A stretch of DNA of 64,000 bases from UBA6398 sp963644855 (GCA_963644855.1 CAVIQL010000001.1:62001-126000); one strand, 5' to 3'. Shown: positions 1 through 9,366, counted from the first letter of the stretch. Numbers and translations are program-made. The notes: generated from the letters alone by a model not told the origin.

Positions 1-1283
1 CTTACAACATACGTCTTATGATTGGCGGGCATTATCATCAAAACCGTAACCTTAGATACGACGGCATTCCGGGAATATTGATGCGCTCCAACCTTGCCGA
101 TGAAAATGGTAAGCCTGGTTATGGTATTTATGACATCACCAAGGATTCTATTAAAGTATATACTCAAAACATAGGCGAACCACGCAAAGAATGGGCGGCG
201 TTTTCGTTGAAAGACAATATGTTTGATCATAACGGCAAGGCTGAAGAATATCCCGATTATTCGGTGAATAAGCAATTCCCCGCAAAAGAAAAATGGTGTG
301 TCAAAGGCGAGGCGGGCGTTTACTCTTCTCCGTTCCGGGAAGGCAAGCGTCTTTTTGTCGGCGACGATATGGGAAGACTCACGGCCTATAATATAAACAA
401 CGGTAAGAAGCTTTGGCAATTTGCCGCGGGCAAACGAATCGTCGGTGATTGTGCAGCAGCCAACGGAATAGTAGTGTTTGGAAGCGCCGACAGCACAGTA
501 TATGGACTAAATGCTGCCAACGGAGAAATGTTATGGAAGTTGAAAACCCAAGGTCCCGTGCTTGGAGCCGTAAGTATAGACAACGGAGTGGCATACGTGG
601 GTGCAAGCGATAATAAATTCCGTGCCATTGACATCAAAACTGGTAAACTTGTTTGGGAATACGCAAATGTAACGGGCTATATCGTAGCCCGTCCGCTTGT
701 GGTCGCAGGAAAGGTGATTTTTGGGGCATGGGATAACACCCTTTATGCTTTGAACACCAATAACGGTAGCGAAGCGTGGAAATGGAAAGGCGGAAAAGAC
801 GGAATGCACTTCTCGCCAGCATCGGTATGGCCCGTGTGTTCGGGCGAACGAGTGTTTATAGCCGCACCAGATAGGTATCTCACTGCGATAGATTTCAATA
901 CCGGAAAAACAATATGGCGCACCAATGCGTCGGTAGTAAGAGAATCGATTGGACTTTCCGCAGATGGTAAAATGGTTTACGGAAAGACAATGAACGATAG
1001 CGTAGTTAGTTATTCCACCTCAGGTAATACGCCAAAGGAAATATGGTCATCAAACGTAGGATTCGGCTATGAACATGCACCATCTATGCCTCTCGAAAGC
1101 AATGGAACTGTTTTTGGCGGAACGTGTAGCGGACTTGTTTATGCCGTTGACGCTAAGTCGGGTGCTTTGAAATGGAAATACAAAATCGGCAATTCGCTTG
1201 TGAACACCGTTCTCCCGCTAAGCGCAAAAGAAGTGGCAGTAACTTCGAGCGATGGCACGGTTGCAGTAATAACCTCCAAATAA
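1..1283 (+). CDS. Metallophosphatase / PQQ-like beta-propeller protein, 5' partial
   Basis: The reading frame is open to the left edge of the window, so this is the C-terminal part of a longer protein. The visible start contains GGHYHQN, which fits the GHxH metal-binding motif that closes calcineurin-like phosphoesterase domains. The rest carries repeated blades such as GKKLWQFAAG, GEMLWKLKTQG, GKLVWEY and GALKWKY, each with an alternating DNxxYALNxxNG strand, typical of PQQ-binding-like or YVTN/WD-like beta-propellers. Fusions of a phosphoesterase with a propeller are common in secreted Bacteroidota proteins. The gene is followed after a single base by the GTG/ATG region of namZ, so it is probably the first visible gene of the salvage operon. 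The substrate is unknown. Confidence 0.8.
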   Translation, partial: YNIRLMIGGHYHQNRNLRYDGIPGILMRSNLADENGKPGYGIYDITKDSIKVYTQNIGEPRKEWAAFSLKDNMFDHNGKAEEYPDYSVNKQFPAKEKWCVKGEAGVYSSPFREGKRLFVGDDMGRLTAYNINNGKKLWQFAAGKRIVGDCAAANGIVVFGSADSTVYGLNAANGEMLWKLKTQGPVLGAVSIDNGVAYVGASDNKFRAIDIKTGKLVWEYANVTGYIVARPLVVAGKVIFGAWDNTLYALNTNNGSEAWKWKGGKDGMHFSPASVWPVCSGERVFIAAPDRYLTAIDFNTGKTIWRTNASVVRESIGLSADGKMVYGKTMNDSVVSYSTSGNTPKEIWSSNVGFGYEHAPSMPLESNGTVFGGTCSGLVYAVDAKSGALKWKYKIGNSLVNTVLPLSAKEVAVTSSDGTVAVITSK

Positions 1284-1290
1284 TGTGGCT

Positions 1291-2538
1291 ATGAAAACAG
1301 TTAAGATTCTAATTTGTTGCATATCTGTTTTGCTGTGCTTGCCTTATGGTTTTGCGCAGAAAGTACGTATTAAAACCGGCATCGAGGTATTGAAGGCTGA
1401 AAACTTCAAATGCTTGGAAGGGAAACGCGTGGGACTTATCACAAATCCCACAGGAGTGGACAATAATCTTAAAAGCGACATAGATATACTGCACGAAGCA
1501 AAAAATGTGAACCTTGTTGCACTTTTTGGTCCCGAACATGGTGTGCGCGGAAACGCTCATGCTGGCGAGAGTGTGGGGAGTGATAAAGACGAAATCACGG
1601 GATTGCAGGTTTATTCTTTGTTTGGGAAAACGCGCAAAGCCACTCCCGAAATGCTAAAGGATATAGATGTGCTCGTATACGATATACAGGATATCGGAAG
1701 CCGCTCGTTCACTTACATAAGTACGATGGGACTTGCCATGGAAGCCGCTGCGGAAAATGGAAAGGAGTTTGTGGTGCTCGACCGTCCCAATCCGCTTGGA
1801 GGAAATAGGGTAGAGGGCTGTTTGGTTGAAGATGGTTTTGTTTCGTTTGTAAGTCAGTATAAAATACCTTATATATATGGTTTGACTTGTGGCGAACTTG
1901 CCATGATGCTCAACGGAGAACGTATGCTTAAAGACGGGAAACAGTGTAAACTTACTGTGATTAAGATGCGCGGTTGGAAGCGTAAGATGAATTATACTGC
2001 TACCGGTTTGCAATGGATACCTTCTTCGCCCCACATTCCGCATGCCGAAACGTCTTATTTCTATCCAATGAGCGGAATTCTTGGAGAGTTTAGTTATATG
2101 TCCATAGGTGTGGGCTACACCATTCCCTTTGAAATGTTTGCAGCGCCGTGGATTGATGCCGCTGCCTTTTCTCGTCGTCTCAATGCCTTGAAAGTTCCGG
2201 GCGTTGAGTTTCGTCCTATTTACGCCATTCCTTTTTATGCGGCTTTTAAGGGTGAGAATATCGGCGGGGTACAGGTGCATTTTACCGATTATAGTAAAGC
2301 GCCGCTCACAGATATCCAATTTCTCGTTATGCAAGAGGCCGCGGCGGCTTATCCAGACCAAAAAGTTTTTCAAGTTGCCGACCCCAAAAGATTTGCAATG
2401 TTTGATAATGTGTGCGGAACTTCTAAAATCCGCGAGATGTTCGGAAAAAATTATCGTTGGGACGATGTAAAATCGTATTGGTATAAGGATGTGGAAAGTT
2501 TCAAGAAGCTTTCGAAAAAATATTATCTGTACAAATAA
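1291..2538 (+). CDS. namZ: NamZ-type exo-beta-N-acetylmuramidase (DUF1343)
   Basis: This is a 415-residue DUF1343 protein. Characterised members cleave terminal N-acetylmuramic acid from peptidoglycan fragments. The family signatures GPEHGVRGNAHAGES and YDIQDIGSRSFTYIS are visible in the N-terminal half, and VLDRPNPLGGNRVEG follows. A signal peptide (MKTVKILICCISVLLCLPYG, cleavage after FAQ) sends it to the periplasm. An in-frame GTG at 1285 would add two residues, but the ATG at 1291 is the better start. The gene lies directly ahead of DUF5009 and murQ, so the locus can release MurNAc outside and process its phosphate inside the cell. Function is inferred from family and context. Confidence 0.9.
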   Translation: MKTVKILICCISVLLCLPYGFAQKVRIKTGIEVLKAENFKCLEGKRVGLITNPTGVDNNLKSDIDILHEAKNVNLVALFGPEHGVRGNAHAGESVGSDKDEITGLQVYSLFGKTRKATPEMLKDIDVLVYDIQDIGSRSFTYISTMGLAMEAAAENGKEFVVLDRPNPLGGNRVEGCLVEDGFVSFVSQYKIPYIYGLTCGELAMMLNGERMLKDGKQCKLTVIKMRGWKRKMNYTATGLQWIPSSPHIPHAETSYFYPMSGILGEFSYMSIGVGYTIPFEMFAAPWIDAAAFSRRLNALKVPGVEFRPIYAIPFYAAFKGENIGGVQVHFTDYSKAPLTDIQFLVMQEAAAAYPDQKVFQVADPKRFAMFDNVCGTSKIREMFGKNYRWDDVKSYWYKDVESFKKLSKKYYLYK

Positions 2539-2545
2539 TAATGAA

Positions 2546-3784
2546 ATGAGAAAAGCAGGCAATAGTAATAGAATTTTGGCGCTTGATATACTGCGCGGAA
2601 TTACCATAGCCGGAATGATTTTGGTAAACAATCCCGGCTCGTGGGGCTATATATTTACTCCGCTCGACCATGCAGAGTGGTTGGGGCTTACGCCCACCGA
2701 TTTTGTTTTCCCGTTCTTTATGTTCATAATGGGAATAACCACTTACATATCTTTGCGCAAGTATAACTTCCAGGCGTCTGCCGTGGCGGTGAAAAAGATA
2801 GTGGTACGCACGGTGGTAATAATCCTTGTAGGGTCGTTCATCGGCTTTTTCGCGCATTTTTGTTACTATTGGAACAACGCTGATGCGCAACTCGGTTTTG
2901 GCGGACAGTTTCTCGAAGCGCTCAACGTGTTTCCCACGCTTAGGTTTACTGGCGTGCTCCATCGCCTTGCCATTTGTTATTGCGTAGTGGCAATTCTTGC
3001 TCTTACGGTGAAGCACAAAAGTTTTCCATGGATAATTGCCGGACTGTTTGTGGCGTATTTCATTGTGTTGCAATCCGCCAACGGCTATGCTTATGACGAG
3101 ACTAACATTTTGTCAATATTCGATCGCGCAATAATTCCCGTTGCCCATTTATATAATGACCATGGCATTGATCCCGAAGGACTTTTGAGCACAATTCCAA
3201 GCATTGCCCATGTAATGATAGGCTTTGTTGTGGGACGAATGATGTTTGTTGAAAATAAACAAACGGATATCGAAAAAACAATGTCGGATATTATTTCAAC
3301 AAAGTCCGATATTATTTCAAAAAGGTCCGATATTGTTCAAACGAAATTTGATATCGTTATGACACGATTGTTTGTCTTTGGAACAGCAATGCTAATCTCC
3401 GGATTTTTATTGAGTTATGCCTGCCCCATAAGCAAGAAGATTTGGACACCGACCTTCTCCATGGTAACATGTGGCTTTGCCTGCATGGTTTTGGCACTAC
3501 TCATATATATAATAGACAAGAAGGGAATAAAGAAATGGAGCGGATTTTTTGCCTCGTTCGGTGCCAACCCTCTTTTTCTCTACATAATGTCCGACGTGTT
3601 CGCAATTCTGTTTAGCTGCATCAAGGTTTCGGGAATTAGCATACACGCCCATGTCTACAATATCCTCGTACCGTTGTTTGGCAATACGGGCGGGTCGTGC
3701 GTATATGCCATACTGTTTGTGATATTCAACTTCGCCGTTGTGGCTTATCCGCTTTATAAACGCAAAATCTACATTAAAATATAA
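2546..3784 (+). CDS. DUF5009 / heparan-alpha-glucosaminide N-acetyltransferase-like membrane protein
   Basis: This polytopic membrane protein of about 412 residues opens with ILALDILRGITIAGMILVNNP, the hallmark of the DUF5009/HGSNAT (NagX-like) family of transmembrane acyltransferases. Roughly ten hydrophobic segments are visible. The ATG at 2546 is preferred because it sits 8 bases after the namZ stop; a longer frame overlaps namZ. Position between namZ and murQ suggests a role in handling amino sugars from cell-wall turnover. Residues about 240-274 form an unusual heptapeptide repeat (TDIEKTM, SDIISTK, SDIISKR, SDIVQTK, FDIVMTR) encoded by the 21-bp repeat that is otherwise intergenic. It lies in a hydrophilic loop between membrane segments and is probably a tolerated insertion. 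Confidence 0.85.
   Translation: MRKAGNSNRILALDILRGITIAGMILVNNPGSWGYIFTPLDHAEWLGLTPTDFVFPFFMFIMGITTYISLRKYNFQASAVAVKKIVVRTVVIILVGSFIGFFAHFCYYWNNADAQLGFGGQFLEALNVFPTLRFTGVLHRLAICYCVVAILALTVKHKSFPWIIAGLFVAYFIVLQSANGYAYDETNILSIFDRAIIPVAHLYNDHGIDPEGLLSTIPSIAHVMIGFVVGRMMFVENKQTDIEKTMSDIISTKSDIISKRSDIVQTKFDIVMTRLFVFGTAMLISGFLLSYACPISKKIWTPTFSMVTCGFACMVLALLIYIIDKKGIKKWSGFFASFGANPLFLYIMSDVFAILFSCIKVSGISIHAHVYNILVPLFGNTGGSCVYAILFVIFNFAVVAYPLYKRKIYIKI
3263..3367 (+). repeat. 21-bp repeat array inside the DUF5009 coding sequence
   Basis: Five consecutive 21-bp units lie in frame. The central ones show the same core as the intergenic arrays, for example TCCGATATTATTTCA. Positions that read TAA or TGA in intergenic copies read CAA or TCA here, so the frame stays open. 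Translation gives a seven-residue repeat with the core SDII or SDIV. The outer units are diverged. Confidence 0.85.
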
Positions 3785-3793
3785 TTCTTGGGA

Positions 3794-4615
3794 ATGAACT
3801 TCGAAAAGATAACAGAGCAACCCTCTCTTTACGATAATCTTGAAAAAAAATCAATAGGCGAAATACTTCGGGATATCAATGCCGAAGACCAGAAAGTAGC
3901 TCTCGCGGTTGAAAAAACAATTCCGCAAATCGAGAAACTTGTAGAAGGAATAGTTCCGCGCATGCGCAAAGGCGGCAGAATATTTTATATGGGCGCGGGA
4001 ACGAGCGGACGTCTCGGAGTATTGGACGCTTCGGAACTTCCACCCACTTACGGAGTGCCACCATCGCTTGTGATAGGGTTGATAGCAGGCGGCGATACCG
4101 CTTTAAGAAACGCTGTGGAAAATGCAGAAGACGATGCACAAAAAGGATGGGAAGAATTGTGCGCTCACAACGTGAATGAGCACGACGTTGTCATAGGAAT
4201 TGCCGCTTCAGGAACGACTCCGTATGTAGTAGGAGCGATAACCGAAGCAAGAAAACACGGAATTTTTACCGGAGGTATAACAAGCAATCCCGGAGCACCG
4301 CTTGCCCAAGCCGCCGAAGTGGGTATCGAAATGATTGTAGGCCCGGAATATGTTACGGGAAGCTCACGTATGAAATCGGGAACCGGACAAAAAATGATTC
4401 TAAACATGATTTCCACTTCGGTAATGATACAACTTGGGCGAGTACGCGGCAACCGAATGGTAAATATGGAAATTACGAATAAGAAATTGCAGGATCGCGG
4501 CACAAAAATGATACTTAATGAACTTGGCATCAGTTATGAGCAAGCCAATGCCTTGTTGGCGCTCCACGGTTCGGTGCAAAAAGCAATCGATGCATACAAA
4601 AACCAAACAAAATGA
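3794..4615 (+). CDS. murQ: N-acetylmuramic acid 6-phosphate etherase
   Basis: MurQ splits the lactyl ether of MurNAc-6-phosphate to give GlcNAc-6-phosphate and D-lactate in the cytoplasm. The 273-residue protein has the SIS-fold signatures GAGTSGRLGVLDASELPPTY, GIAASGTTPYVVGAI and TGSSRMKSGTGQK, all diagnostic of MurQ. The ATG at 3794 is chosen over an upstream in-frame TTG at 3788. The stop overlaps the next start in an ATGA arrangement at 4612-4615, which indicates translational coupling. Together with NamZ upstream this makes a MurNAc salvage route. No MurK-type kinase is visible, so phosphorylation must be encoded elsewhere. Confidence 0.96.
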   Translation: MNFEKITEQPSLYDNLEKKSIGEILRDINAEDQKVALAVEKTIPQIEKLVEGIVPRMRKGGRIFYMGAGTSGRLGVLDASELPPTYGVPPSLVIGLIAGGDTALRNAVENAEDDAQKGWEELCAHNVNEHDVVIGIAASGTTPYVVGAITEARKHGIFTGGITSNPGAPLAQAAEVGIEMIVGPEYVTGSSRMKSGTGQKMILNMISTSVMIQLGRVRGNRMVNMEITNKKLQDRGTKMILNELGISYEQANALLALHGSVQKAIDAYKNQTK

Positions 4616-6459
4616 GGCTTCGGTTTTTTCTTATAGCAATAATGTTTGTTTCATGTGCTTTTGCGCAAAGCCTTGAACGGGTTTTGCCCGAACGGGTAGG
4701 CTTGAGCAGTGCACGACTCGCCTATGCCGATAGCGCAATCCTGAAATCAATCAACGCAGGAGACATTCCTGGCGCAGTGCTTGCCGTTGTGAAAGACGGG
4801 AAAATGGCTTATATCAAAGCGTATGGCTATCGCAGCATAATGCCGAGGCGTGAAAAAATGACAACAAACACCATTTTCGACATGGCATCGTGTAGCAAAG
4901 CTATGTCAACGGCTATTTGTGCAATGGTATTGGTTGAGCGCGGACAATTAAGGCTTAGTGATGCGGTGGAAAACTTTATTCCGGGGTTCAAAAACTGGAC
5001 TTCGGCCGACGGAAAGACACATACTACAATCCGCATACGACATCTTATGACTCATACCTCGGGTTTGCCGCCTTATGTATCGGTTGCGGAGGTTCAAAAG
5101 CTATATGGCAGCAACAATCCCGACAGTCTTATGAGCTATATTGCTTCGTGGCGCAGAGATTTCGAGCCTGGTACGGATTTTCAGTACTCTTGCCTTAACT
5201 ATATCACGCTTCAGAATATAATAGAACGGGTTAGCGGATTATCTCTTCGTGAGTTTGCGCGCCGCAATGTATTTTCTGTTTTGGGCATGAACCATACCGA
5301 TTATATTCCGTGTTTAGAAGACGAGAAAGGTGTTTGGAAAGCGACGTCTCTCCCAGTATGGGCGAAAGATTCTTCGGATTCTTGGCTTGATATCGTAGCA
5401 CCTACCGAAAAGCAGAAGAACGGGCAGGTTTTGCGCGGAGAAGTTCACGATCCTTTGGCTCGGGTGATGAATTCCGGGGTAAGTGGTAATGCGGGTGTCT
5501 TTTCAAATGCCGATGATATAGCTTTGCTTTGCGCTGCATTGATTAATGGGGGAGAACTCAACGGACGTCGCATTCTCGGTAATGCTACTGTGAAACTTAT
5601 GACCACGGTGCCGCAAGGACTTGAAGCATTCGGAAGAACGCCAGGTTGGGACAATTGTTCCGACTATTCTTCAAATCTTGGCGACCTACTGAGCAAATCT
5701 TCCTATGGACACACTGGTTTTACGGGAACTATGATTGATGTTGATCCAGAAAACCGGCTTGCAATAATTCTTCTCACCAATAGCGTTCACCCGGCGGGAC
5801 ATACCAACGTGATAAGGCTTAGGGCTTTGGTGGCAAATGCTGTTGGCGGCGCAATGGTCGACGATGAGCATACGGAGCATTATCTCGATCGCATGGAAGC
5901 TTTTGAAAAGGAAACCATTTCTGCCAAAGATATCGTGATGCTTGGAAACAGTCTCACGGAAAACGGCGGAAACTGGGTGGAGAGGCTCGGAAAGAAAAAT
6001 GTGGTTAATCGTGGAATTATCGGAGACGATGTTCCGGGAATTTGGGAGCGCCTTCATCAGATTTTGCCCTATCACCCTGCAAAAATAGTATTGATGGAGG
6101 GAATAAATGACGTGTCTCATCAATTGTCCAACGGCGAAATTGTGCAGTCGATAGCAAATACGATAGACCGTATCCGTAGAGAATCACCCAAAACCCAATT
6201 GATATTGCAAAGTGTTCTACCGATAAACGAAGACTTCAAACGTTATAAACGATTGGAAGGGAAAACCGATTCGATACCGGCAATAAACAGCGCGCTTGAA
6301 ACCATTGCCAAAAACAAGGGCATTGACTTCGTAAACCTGTATCCCTTATTCATAGAAACGGGAAGCAATAAGTTGCGCGAGGAGTTGAGTACTGACGGAC
6401 TTCATCTCAACGAAAAAGGATATGACATCTGGGTTGCGGAACTAAAAAAGCATTTGTAG
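4612..6459 (+). CDS. Secreted serine hydrolase (beta-lactamase family) fused to SGNH/GDSL hydrolase
   Basis: This 615-residue protein has a signal peptide (MRLRFFLIAIMFVSCAFAQ) and two catalytic domains. Residues about 25-420 form a class C beta-lactamase/esterase-like domain with SCSK (Ser93-Lys96, SxxK), YSCLN as the Y-x-N box and HTG at about 367-369 replacing KTG. Residues about 435-615 form an SGNH hydrolase with GNSLT (nucleophile Ser447), GIND (about 496) and DGLHL (His598). The frame overlaps murQ by four bases. The context suggests trimming of acyl or peptide groups from cell-wall fragments, but the substrate cannot be read from sequence. The start was fixed by the ATGA overlap and the signal peptide. 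Confidence 0.9.
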   Translation: MRLRFFLIAIMFVSCAFAQSLERVLPERVGLSSARLAYADSAILKSINAGDIPGAVLAVVKDGKMAYIKAYGYRSIMPRREKMTTNTIFDMASCSKAMSTAICAMVLVERGQLRLSDAVENFIPGFKNWTSADGKTHTTIRIRHLMTHTSGLPPYVSVAEVQKLYGSNNPDSLMSYIASWRRDFEPGTDFQYSCLNYITLQNIIERVSGLSLREFARRNVFSVLGMNHTDYIPCLEDEKGVWKATSLPVWAKDSSDSWLDIVAPTEKQKNGQVLRGEVHDPLARVMNSGVSGNAGVFSNADDIALLCAALINGGELNGRRILGNATVKLMTTVPQGLEAFGRTPGWDNCSDYSSNLGDLLSKSSYGHTGFTGTMIDVDPENRLAIILLTNSVHPAGHTNVIRLRALVANAVGGAMVDDEHTEHYLDRMEAFEKETISAKDIVMLGNSLTENGGNWVERLGKKNVVNRGIIGDDVPGIWERLHQILPYHPAKIVLMEGINDVSHQLSNGEIVQSIANTIDRIRRESPKTQLILQSVLPINEDFKRYKRLEGKTDSIPAINSALETIAKNKGIDFVNLYPLFIETGSNKLREELSTDGLHLNEKGYDIWVAELKKHL

Positions 6460-6518
6460 ACGAGGTGTTATAGGTTATGATATGAATGTTTGCTGGTGCT
6501 ATAAAAACAATTCGGCTT

Positions 6519-6597
6519 GTCGTGAAAATAATATCCGACTTTGTTTGAAAAATATCCGACATTATTTAAAAAATATCGGACATTAGAAAAACGATAT
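6519..6597. repeat. 21-bp palindromic-unit element, copy A2
   Basis: Three 21-bp units start at 6532, 6553 and 6574 (TATCCGAC, TATCCGAC, TATCGGAC), each joined by an A/T-rich linker. The left end reads TCGTGAAAATAA and the right end ACGATAT. The third unit is partly eroded. It lies between two + strand genes. Confidence 0.9.
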
Positions 6598-6688
6598 GCG
6601 CACATTGTTTTAAGGTATTCACGAAATGGAACGTAACTTTTAGTATAACAAGGAATTAAACCTAAGTTCAAAGAAAAATATAGAGAAG

Positions 6689-8992
6689 ATGAAAGGCGGA
6701 TTAAAAATTGCATTTTTGCTGTTTGCCCTTGCTATCATTAAGCCATCGGCTTTTGCGCAAACAGAAGACTTTCGCAGCCAGGCGGGAACGCTTGTGGCAA
6801 AAGGTGAATTCAAGAAAGCGGAGAAATATTTGAAAGGTCTTCCCAAAAAGGTGAGACAAGAAAACGTTTATGCCATAGACTCCATAAACCAAATAATATA
6901 TCGCATACGCAAAGACTTTTCCATCACTCCCGAAGACGGACGTGCGCAGATTGAAAAGCGTATGGGACGTACTTTCAGCAACGAAAAGTTCAATTATTGG
7001 AAGCGCAAGAAATATATCGAGGCAGACACTATCGACGGAAAAGAAATGTGGTTTCGCCGTTCGATAGGCAATTTCTTCTTGCTCAACCGTGAGGACTGCA
7101 AGGCTGAGAATGATAAAAACAAGAAGTCCACCTACAACTATTATGCGGGCTTCTACAATCAGGCAAAGCAGACTCCGGCAGACGAAAACCATTTGCGCAA
7201 CCCGCATAAATGGCAACTCACTTTCAATCTCAACGTAAAGGCAAACGCAATCCCCGACGGCGACACTTTGAGGGTATGGTTGCCCTATCCAATGGAGACC
7301 ACGCGCCAAACAAATGTGAAACTGATAAAATCGTCTGCGCCTGTTACGCTTTCACAAGGCACATTCCACCACACAGCCTACATGGAAGGAGTGGCACACA
7401 AGGATATGCCTACAAAGTTTAGCATTACCTATAGTTTTGTCTCTGCCGAACAATCTTTCACACGCGCCGAAATTATGTCGAATCTCAAACCCTACGACAC
7501 TTCCTCGGCTTTGTATCAAGAATATACGGCAAACGAATTTCCGCATATTATAAAGACCGAAAAACTCAACAAACTTGCTCACGAATTAGTAGGCAACGAA
7601 ACCAATCCTGTGCTTCAATCTTCGATAATTTACGATTGGATTGCAAGCAATTTCCCATGGGCTGGCGCCCGTGAGTACAGCACGATTCCAAATATTCCCG
7701 AATATGTTGTGGAAAACCGCCACGGCGATTGCGGACAAGTAGCCTTGCTCTACATTACCTTGATGCGATGCCTCGGAATACCCGCACGATGGGAAAGTGG
7801 TTTCATGTTACACCCCGGAGAAGAGAACTACCACGATTGGGCTGAGACATATTTTGAAGGAACAGGCTGGGTGCCCACCGATGCTTCGTTTGGAAGATCA
7901 ATGGCAGGCGAACCTTTGAGCGATTATTACAAGACCAGTTTAGATCTTTACCGTTTTGCGGTGAACAAAGGCGTTAATGGTAAATTCTATCCCGAGAAAA
8001 AATATATTCGTTCCGAAACTGTGGACAATCAAGCAGGTGAAGTGGAATGGAAAAACGGAAACCTGGAATACAAAGACTGGGATTCTGAACTCAAAGTGGA
8101 CTCTTGTATCAAAATAAACTTGAATGCTCCCGACAAAGGTTGGGCTTTGACAAAATTGTCGGTAGCTTCGATGCGCACAAGCGGGGAGCATTCTGCCGAA
8201 ATGGCTACTCAGTCGATTATGGGTACGCCTTTGAAAATTCTTGAACAGGAAGACGGGTGGTATAAAGCCTTGACGCCCGACGGATATTCGTCGTATATTC
8301 CCGCAAGTTCCGTGCAGGAACTCGACAGTACAGACCTTGAAACGTGGAAACACGCAAAGCGTTATATTGTTACCGTATATCAAACTAGCCTTGTGGCTCA
8401 ACCGGGCAGCAATGAGGTTGTTAGTGATCTTGTGCTCAATGATATTTTGGAATACAAGGGTACGAAGGGGAAATATATTCAGCTTGCAACTCCCGATGGT
8501 CGCACGGGATTTGTTGCAGAAAGCGAAGTGGAAGAACTGAAAGCGTGGGCAAATCGTCCGTTTTCTACAACCCGGGTGATTGAAACCGCTAAACGCATGA
8601 TGGGGTCCCCTTATTTTTGGGGCGGAACCTCTACAAAAATGACCGATTGTTCGGGTTTGTCGAAAATAAGTTACCTTTCGAGCGGCGTGATACTACGTCG
8701 CGATGCATGGCAACAGGCTTTGACGGGCGAGAAAATCGATGCAAAAGATTACAAAACCGCGCAAGCCGGTGATTTGTTCTTTTTCGGCACAATCTCAGGG
8801 CGTGTAACCCATGTGGCAATCTCTCTCGGCGGCGCAAGATACATTCATTGTAGTGGTAGAGTAAAGATAAATAGTGCAGACCCTAAGGCAAAGGACTATT
8901 TGTCAACTCCATTTTTGTCGATAAGTCGCATAAACGGGAAAATAGGCACTGACGGAATTGTGGCAGTTAAAGATCACCCTTGGTATTTCTGA
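6689..8992 (+). CDS. Transglutaminase-like / SH3 / NlpC-P60 peptidoglycan peptidase
   Basis: This 767-residue exported protein (signal peptide ending SAFAQ) carries two cysteine-peptidase-type modules. The transglutaminase-like core has GDCGQVALLYITLMR (Cys348), NYHDWAE (His382) and PTDASFG (Asp398). Two SH3-like segments follow at about residues 490-620. A C-terminal NlpC/P60 domain shows TDCSGLSK (Cys654), VTHVAIS (His708) and YIHCSG (about His720). NlpC/P60 proteins with SH3 domains cut gamma-D-Glu-diamino acid bonds in muropeptides. The gene follows the MurNAc salvage operon after 229 bases that hold a 21-bp element, so it may be separately transcribed but is functionally matched. Confidence 0.9.
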   Translation: MKGGLKIAFLLFALAIIKPSAFAQTEDFRSQAGTLVAKGEFKKAEKYLKGLPKKVRQENVYAIDSINQIIYRIRKDFSITPEDGRAQIEKRMGRTFSNEKFNYWKRKKYIEADTIDGKEMWFRRSIGNFFLLNREDCKAENDKNKKSTYNYYAGFYNQAKQTPADENHLRNPHKWQLTFNLNVKANAIPDGDTLRVWLPYPMETTRQTNVKLIKSSAPVTLSQGTFHHTAYMEGVAHKDMPTKFSITYSFVSAEQSFTRAEIMSNLKPYDTSSALYQEYTANEFPHIIKTEKLNKLAHELVGNETNPVLQSSIIYDWIASNFPWAGAREYSTIPNIPEYVVENRHGDCGQVALLYITLMRCLGIPARWESGFMLHPGEENYHDWAETYFEGTGWVPTDASFGRSMAGEPLSDYYKTSLDLYRFAVNKGVNGKFYPEKKYIRSETVDNQAGEVEWKNGNLEYKDWDSELKVDSCIKINLNAPDKGWALTKLSVASMRTSGEHSAEMATQSIMGTPLKILEQEDGWYKALTPDGYSSYIPASSVQELDSTDLETWKHAKRYIVTVYQTSLVAQPGSNEVVSDLVLNDILEYKGTKGKYIQLATPDGRTGFVAESEVEELKAWANRPFSTTRVIETAKRMMGSPYFWGGTSTKMTDCSGLSKISYLSSGVILRRDAWQQALTGEKIDAKDYKTAQAGDLFFFGTISGRVTHVAISLGGARYIHCSGRVKINSADPKAKDYLSTPFLSISRINGKIGTDGIVAVKDHPWYF

Positions 8993-9105
8993 AATAATTT
9001 TTTTAGGGGTATAAATCTCCGCAAAAAAAATGGTTCGGAAATGGCGTAGATTGGGTATAGAAACAAAGTAACTTATAAACGGCAAAACGAGAACCGTTGT
9101 GATTT

Positions 9106-9147
9106 AAATTCCAAGGCATATAATTTCAATTAGATGCCTTGGAATTT
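9106..9147. repeat. 42-bp near-palindrome element, copy B1
   Basis: Two 21-bp halves (9106-9126 and 9127-9147) form a long inverted repeat around AATTCCAAGGCAT and ATGCCTTGGAATT, with a few mismatches near the centre, followed by a T run. The direct repeat CGAGAACC flanks it (about 9089 and 9151). The remaining gene-free sequence from 8993 to 9366 holds nothing else recognisable apart from the promoter-like motif at 9307. Confidence 0.85.
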
Positions 9148-9306
9148 TTGCGAGAACCAATGTGGTTTTTTTCGATGGCTGATATGCGTCCTCAAAAGTG
9201 GGGTAGAGAACTATGGAAAAGGGGCGTTGTAGGGGCAAAAACAGTTGGAAAATTATTTTCAATGGTGTCAAATTTTACAAGTAGGCATTTTGTATAGTTT
9301 TTTTTG

Positions 9307-9314
9307 TATTTTTG
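9307..9314 (+). promoter_or_regulatory. Bacteroidota -7 motif (TATTTTTG)
   Basis: TATTTTTG fits TAnnTTTG and lies 53 bases before the lipoprotein start at 9367. A TTTG at 9289 is only 14 bases upstream, short of the usual 19-21, so the assignment is tentative. Confidence 0.35.
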
Positions 9315-9366
9315 TTCCCATATTTCTTCGTGGCAGATAAAAAAGATATGCTGTAAAAATAAATGT

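Noticed and set aside
1654..2631. 325-residue antisense ORF opposite namZ
   Set aside because: It lies entirely opposite namZ and the DUF5009 start; the sense frames carry clear family motifs.
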